Shown here: positions 58,801 through 64,000 of the stretch, one piece after another
How positions within the stretch are numbered: position 1 is the first letter of the stretch
Layout: every line of letters starts with the position of its first letter
Assembly: GCA_035771165.1 (NCBI GenBank)
Contig: JAWNZC010000013.1
Location: 2,547,501 to 2,611,500 of the forward strand
DNA length: 64,000 bases
Reading direction: 5' to 3'
Source: Paragorgia papillata
Lineage: Eukaryota > Cnidaria > Anthozoa > Scleralcyonacea > Coralliidae
Notes under the pieces: model-generated
Told to the model about the DNA's origin: nothing
What the model saw: only the letters and a program-made list of their open reading frames with translations
The model's database searches: none
Made by a program: the position numbers and the translations under genes

Positions 58801-59878
58801 TATATTATTCTCGGCAATATACTCTCATGAATATTAGAGATATTTTAATAGACAACATGGACATTCGTGCTAGAGACTAGAGTATACATCGCGTGGAATA
58901 GGTATCAAGTTATTTCGCCTTTTTATTACGAACATTTTCGGCCATAAAACAACTTCGTTAATAACTGGGACCTTGGCAGAAACGCCGAACAGCTTTGCCG
59001 CGATGGGTATTCCGCGTTGTCGGAAGTCGTGAAATTGCATATCACCGGTTTTTGTCTCGATAAGCAATATTAAGCAATTTACACTTCGACGTGGGCTATT
59101 CTGATCGGCATATTTAAAAAAAACAAGCTACTCTGACCTGCTAGCTAGATGTATACTTAATGAATGGAAAACTTTCCGGTGAAAACCTAAGAGTTTGCGT
59201 TAACGTCTGTTGACGTCCCCTTGCCGAGAGGTATATCAGTAATCAGTACATCAGAGGTATATATACAACGGAACCCCGCCATCTCGAATTTAATTTAAAA
59301 GAGATAAAGAATAGTTGGAGATAGCGGGAATCCGAAATAATTTATAAATTTCGAAAAGGTGATTTCTACTGCATGTAAAACAGTGATAAAATATGTTGCA
59401 GGGAAATTCAACTCTTGTTCGAGATAGCGTGGTTGCTACGGAACTCTTCCGAAACGAGAATTTAAATGCTATACGGTACATGTTGTGCTGTACACTGTCA
59501 CGTTTGAAGGTTCAATGTTTTTATTTTGTCAATAAGATAGTGCACGAAGGTGATATGTTTGAACTGAATCAGGAAAAAAGCCGCCTTCGCAGCTGTGTTT
59601 GCGCATCTGTCGAACAAGTCAAGTTCGCATGCATATACTTCAGCGACTATTTACTCGTAATTTTTTTCTCTCCGTGTTTTCAAAACAACACTCGAGCCTC
59701 TATCATGTTTATTCCTTTTCTTTAATTAATCCCCTTGTCAGTTTTCGTGTTGTTGTCTTTTTTTAAGTTTTCCGTGTTGCTGCAAGAGGATGGGCGGCTG
59801 TTTTTGAAAGGAGACGAGGCCTTTGCAAATTAACGGAACACGGACTATACTTTACTTATAGTCGTGGCTCGCGAGACA
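55828..59878. other. Upstream region of the class C receptor gene
   Basis: About 4 kb without a supported gene. A (TC)n run is at 56049-56069. 59271-59430 carries pogo-like pieces (CGGAACCCCGCCATCTCGAA; GAGATAGCGGGAATCCGAAA; TTCGAGATAGCG) from a decayed element. The interval 57840-58260 is less A+T-rich and repeat-free, a possible control region. Confidence 0.45.
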
Positions 59879-62800
59879 ATGTGGCTTTCCATGTTCGTGT
59901 TTCACGCTTCAATTCTCTCGTTCTGCGTGGCGACGGCCAACGACGTCATCCTTGGTGGCATCTTTTCCGAGCACTTTTCCAATTATTCTGTGGTTGCACT
60001 GCGAGACTGGGACGAAAGCCCGTGCGGAGAATACAACGCAGGAGGCATCGTCGACAGGGTTGCCATGGATTTCGCCGTCATGGAGATCAACAACAGCGAC
60101 GCTATACTCCCCGGTATATCAATCGGGGTGAACACCAAAGATTCTTGCAATAACCTGGATCACGCCATCCAGAACACCCTCGACTACCCGTTTGTCAAAA
60201 GGAAGTTCATCAACCAGACGCTCGAATGCAACTCGAGCGAACCCAAGAAGTGCTGCTTCGATCTTGGCACGACGGCAGACGCTCGGCTGATGGCAATCAT
60301 CGCAGGCGGACATAGCCACATCGTGAAAGCCATAGTGAACTTAGTCGGCGTATTCAACGTGCCGGTCGTGGGCTACAGTTCGACTAGTCCATCGCTGAAC
60401 AAAATCGAATATTTTCTGAGGACAGTGCCGACGGACGCGGTCACTGCTGAAGTCATAGTCGATCTTATACAGAAATTCAACTGGAACATCGTGCTGCTTC
60501 TATACGCTGACACCGAGTTCGGACACTACGCGGCCGACTCGTTCCGATTGGCAATCCGACGAAGGAGCGCAAAGATTTGCGTCGCGTTCGACGACAAGTT
60601 TACGGAGGCCTCGGAACCACAAGTGATCAAGAGGGTGGTGAAGGGAATGGAGGGAGCGAAAAAGTCCCACGTGGTGGTCTTTTTTGGAACAGTCGAAGAT
60701 TTTGTGTACTTCGAAGAACAAAGCAAGGATACTTTGGATCTTAACGACTATATGTGGATTTCTTCAGAGATTTGGCTGGGAAAAGATCTAGTCGGCATGG
60801 GACGGAAGGTTACAAACATGTTGTCGATAATTCCCAAGCAGAGCTTCCCGTCGCATCGTTTTTACGATTACTTACGAAACAGAGAGGATATTCATTTGCC
60901 GTGTTTGTCGACCCGTCAAGGCACGGATAATTTCCAAGGGACTGGGTTAGATCACATGATGGCAACGGACGGTGAAGGCAACAACTGTTCGCTGGCGCAT
61001 TCCATGTATGTCCCGTATGTTCTGGACGCAGTTTATGCGGTGGCTATGGCACTGCATAACATGCTTGAATGTGAAAGCGGCAAATCTTGCAAGGAGAATC
61101 TTGACAAAAACTATCGCAGGTAAGGATTATTCGAACAAAAAATAGACCATTAGTCCATTACTATAGCTAAATGGTTTATCAGTGTTGTTACGAGTCACGA
61201 GTCGAGTCACGAGTCGAGAGTCGAGTCGAGTTGAGTCACGAGTGGAGTTGAATCACGAGTCGAGTCATAAGTCGAGTCGAGTCGTGAGTCGAGTTGAGTC
61301 AGGAGTGGAGTTGAATCACGAGTCGAGCCGTGAGTTGAGTTGAGTCATAAGTCGAGTCACGAGTCGAGTCGAGTTGAGTCACGAGTGGAGTTGAATCACG
61401 AGTCGAGTCATGAGTCGAGTCGAGTTGTGAGTCGAGTTGAGTCACGAGTGGAGTTGAATCACTAGTCGAGCCGTGAGTTGAGTTGAGTCATAAGTCGAGT
61501 CACGAGTTGTTTACCCCTGTACAGAACTGATATCAGTGTCTGTAAATGTGATACAGAACTGTATATATATATAGTCACGAGTGGAGTCGCGAGTCGAGTT
61601 GAGTCACGAGTGGAGTTGAATCACGAGTCGAGTCGTGAGTTGAGTTGAGTCACGAGTGGAGTTGAATCACGAGTCGAGCCGTAAGTTGAGTTGAGTCATA
61701 AGTCGAGTCACGAGTGGAGTCGCGAGTCGAGTCGAGTTGAGTCACGAGTGGAGTTGAATCACGAGTCGAGTCATTAGTCGAGTCGAGTCGTGAATCGAGT
61801 TGAGTCGCGAGTGGAGTTGAATCACGAGTTGAGTCGTGAGTTGAGTTGAGTTGAGTCACGAGTGGAGTTGAATCACGAGTCGAGCCGTGAGTCGAGTCAC
61901 GAGTCGAGTCATAAGTTGAGTCACGAGTCGAGTCACGAGTGGAGTTGAATCACGAGTGGAGGTGAATCACGAGTCGAGCCGTGAGTCGAGTCACGAGTTG
62001 AGTCATAAGTCGAGTCACGAGTCGAGTCACGAGTTGAGTTGAGTTGAGTCGCCAGTCGAGTTGAATCACGAGTGGAGTTGAATCACGAGTCGAGTCACGA
62101 AGCGAGTTGAGTCACGAATCAAGTCGAGAGTCAAGTCGAGTTGAGTTGAGTCATAACTCGAGTCGCGAGTCGTGAATTGAATTGAGTTGAGTCGCGAGTC
62201 GAGTTGAGTCACGAGTGGAGTTGAATCATGAGTCGAGTCACGAATCGAGTCACAAGTCGAGTCGAGTTGACTGAAGAGTCGAGTCAAGTTGAGACAAGAA
62301 CTCGAGTTATGAGCCGAGAAACGAGTCGAGTTAAGTCAAGTCAAGTCAAGTCTAGTGTCAGGTCGAGTCTCGAACCAAGTCGAGTCGAGTCATGTGTCGA
62401 GAGTCAAACCTTCTGCACGGGAGGTACTTATACCCAAGATGTCGTTTGAGAGAACTTGGCACTTGTCTCTTCTTGTCAAATTATCATTGATAGCTCTAGC
62501 TATATAACAGTAAAAAATAGACCAGATTCTGAAATCCCCCACTACTGCGGTTTCTATTACAGGTCTCTCTTGGAGTCCCTAAGGAATTTGAATTTCATCA
62601 ATCCCCTGACCAACAACACCGTTTCGTTCGACAGCGACGGCAACCCAAACACAGTATATTACACAGCCGTGAAACTCGAAGCTGGCAACAACTCGTACAA
62701 ATCCACACCTGTTGGGCGCTGGGTATGTCAAAACAACACCAGAACTTGTTCGGGTCAACTGATAGCTAATACCTCGGAGACGATTAACTCGACCTTGTAT

Positions 62801-63876
62801 AGATCGAACTGCGGTACACCGTGTGCCAAAGGTCAACACAAGTCCGTCGCGGACGAGTTTCCCGAGTGCTGCTGGGGATGTGTGCGGTGTGCTGGGAATA
62901 AGTATAGTAATTCAACTGGTCATCTGAGTTGCTCCGAGTGCCCGAGTGATCGCTGGCCCAATTCGAATCACACAGCATGCGCGAAGATCAACCCGGAATT
63001 CTTGAGCATGAGCAGTGCGTCTGGCATGTCGATCTTCGTGTGGGACGCCCTGGGAATCGTGTTGACGATTTTGGTCGTCATCGTGTTTGTCAAGTATAGT
63101 TCATCGCATATTATACGAGCCTCGAGCCGCCAGCTCTCGCTCCTCTTGCTTCTTGGCATATCCATGGATTTTTCAGTTCTTATCTTTCTCTTAAAAGAAC
63201 CCGCTCCAATTCGGTGTTGTGTAATCTTTGTTCTCTCCCACGTAACAAGTGGTCTGATGTCGGGAACGCTTTTTCTCAAAACAAACAGAATTCATAGAAT
63301 TTTTAGGAAAAGTGCAATGACAGGTAAGCCATGTTCGACTCAAAAAGTTACAATGAGTTGTCTCAGTATAATGAGGACAAAGTTTTATTGTTTTTCGTAC
63401 TTGAATGTATTTTTAAAGGCACAGCGTCAGGTATTAAATTACTGCTTAATTAATAGTTTGCGCGAGACAAAAAATATATTTGTGTGCAAAGGAAAGGAAT
63501 AATATTCTTAAAACGTTAAAAGAGTAAGTTATTAGTGCGTTTTCTTGCGGACTATTTAGTCCAGGTTTTGACGTGTGTGATATTCACCATAATTTTAATC
63601 ATGTAAACTTGAATTTGTCCACCGGAAGTTTTTCAAGTTTGCGTCATGGTGACACTGACACTGTGCCTTTAACTTCCAACTTTCTTCTTTTTAAGTGCGC
63701 CCACGATGTATGGGAAATACCAGTCAGCTGTGTATCGTGTTAGTTGTCGTTGCAATTGAAATATCACTGAGCGTGTCGATCCTTTTCCTCCATCCCGACC
63801 ACCGGCTGGTGAAAACTACGTACGTTCAGGAGGGAGACAAAAAAAAGGCGTTCGTATTATGCAACTTCTTTGGACA
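59879..63876 (+). CDS. mGluR-like class C G-protein-coupled receptor, N-terminal part
   Basis: Exons 59879-61119, 62563-63323 and 63696-63876 (phases 2 and 1, all GT-AG; last donor CA|GTAAGTAA). About 727 residues are in the window; TM5-7 and the tail are beyond it. Residues 1-20 are a signal peptide. The Venus-flytrap domain follows (CGEYNAGGIVDRVAMDF, VVGYSSTSPSLNKIEYFLRT), then a cysteine-rich NCD3G domain with CCWGCVRCAGNKYS and CSECPSDRWP, then TM1 (about 575-595), TM2 (604-625), TM3 with conserved Cys and KTNRIHRIF (632-660), and TM4 (680-700). It is a plasma-membrane receptor coupled to G proteins. Aligned by eye to mGluR1, Arg60, Ser146, Thr169 and Asp186 keep the residues that hold the amino-acid backbone, while Tyr236, Asp318 and Lys409 become Phe214, Glu297 and Tyr377, so glutamate need not be the ligand. 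The start is the ATG at 59879, directly before the signal peptide. Confidence 0.94.
61190..62410. repeat. GAGTC-based minisatellite, about 1.2 kb
   Basis: Degenerate 5-bp GAGTC/GAGTT/CACGA units form higher-order blocks such as GAGTCACGAGTGGAGTTGAA-TCACGAGTCGAGTC, interrupted by a unique piece at 61509-61575. It fills most of the intron 61120-62562 of the class C receptor. Open frames on the minus strand (Thr-Gln-Leu-Asp-Ser repeats) are artefacts. Confidence 0.95.
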
Positions 63877-63913
63877 GTAAGTAACCTTTGTAACTTTGTT
63901 TCAAGCGGTTCGG

Positions 63914-64000
63914 CCAAGATGGCGGTCAAAAACAAAATGGCAGCCAATAACAAGATGGCGGCTAAAAACAAGATGGCGGCCAAGAAGAAAATGGCGGCTA
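63914..64000 (+). repeat. 18-bp repeat with YY1-like units, at window end
   Basis: AAGATGGCGGCCAAAAAC in about five copies with point changes, starting 38 bp after the exon-3 donor of the class C receptor and running off the window. The core AAGATGGCGGC equals the classic YY1 binding consensus. Confidence 0.9.

Overview
The window reads as nuclear DNA of an invertebrate animal: intron-rich genes with GT-AG splice sites, animal-specific gene families, and a very dense load of hairpin DNA transposons, SINEs, LINE tails and microsatellites. The gene repertoire (an NR2E nuclear receptor, an mGluR-like class C receptor, an FCGBP-type adhesive protein) and the repeat style suggest an early-branching marine animal, most likely an anthozoan cnidarian. 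The taxon is an inference; the animal origin is not in doubt.

Five genes were assembled by hand from exon sequences, splice sites and codon phase. (1) The minus strand from 2449 to the left edge carries a secreted IgGFc-binding-domain protein, cut off by the window start; its single visible intron is filled by a (TTCAC)n satellite. (2) 27552-33162 (+) is a complete four-exon NR2E-type (PNR/TLX-like) nuclear receptor of 351 residues. (3) 35220-37645 (-) is a complete three-exon TIM13, the small mitochondrial import chaperone. (4) 38472-49463 (+) is a complete arginyl-tRNA--protein transferase (ATE1), including two tandem 129-nt exons that look like the mutually exclusive pair known from mammals. 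(5) 59879-63876 (+) is the first half of an mGluR-like class C GPCR, cut off by the right edge. TIM13 and ATE1 are divergent and share about 0.83 kb of upstream DNA; NR2E and TIM13 are convergent. The five genes belong to unrelated pathways and no common function is implied.

The rest is mostly repeats. 2.5-27.5 kb is gene-poor: tRNA- and 5S-rRNA-derived SINEs, LINE 3' ends with microsatellite tails, Penelope-like fragments (one with a complete hammerhead-ribozyme fold at 5919-5968, minus strand), hairpin MITEs and long simple repeats such as (ATT)n and (GGAGAA)n. Introns of the receptor, TIM13 and ATE1 are packed with nested MITEs, including two hAT-like elements with 8-bp target duplications (one in ATE1, one downstream) and TA-flanked pogo-like elements. 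49.5-59.8 kb holds a foldback structure and a 40-bp minisatellite. The large GPCR intron holds a 1.2-kb GAGTC-based minisatellite, and the window ends in an 18-bp repeat whose unit resembles a YY1 site.
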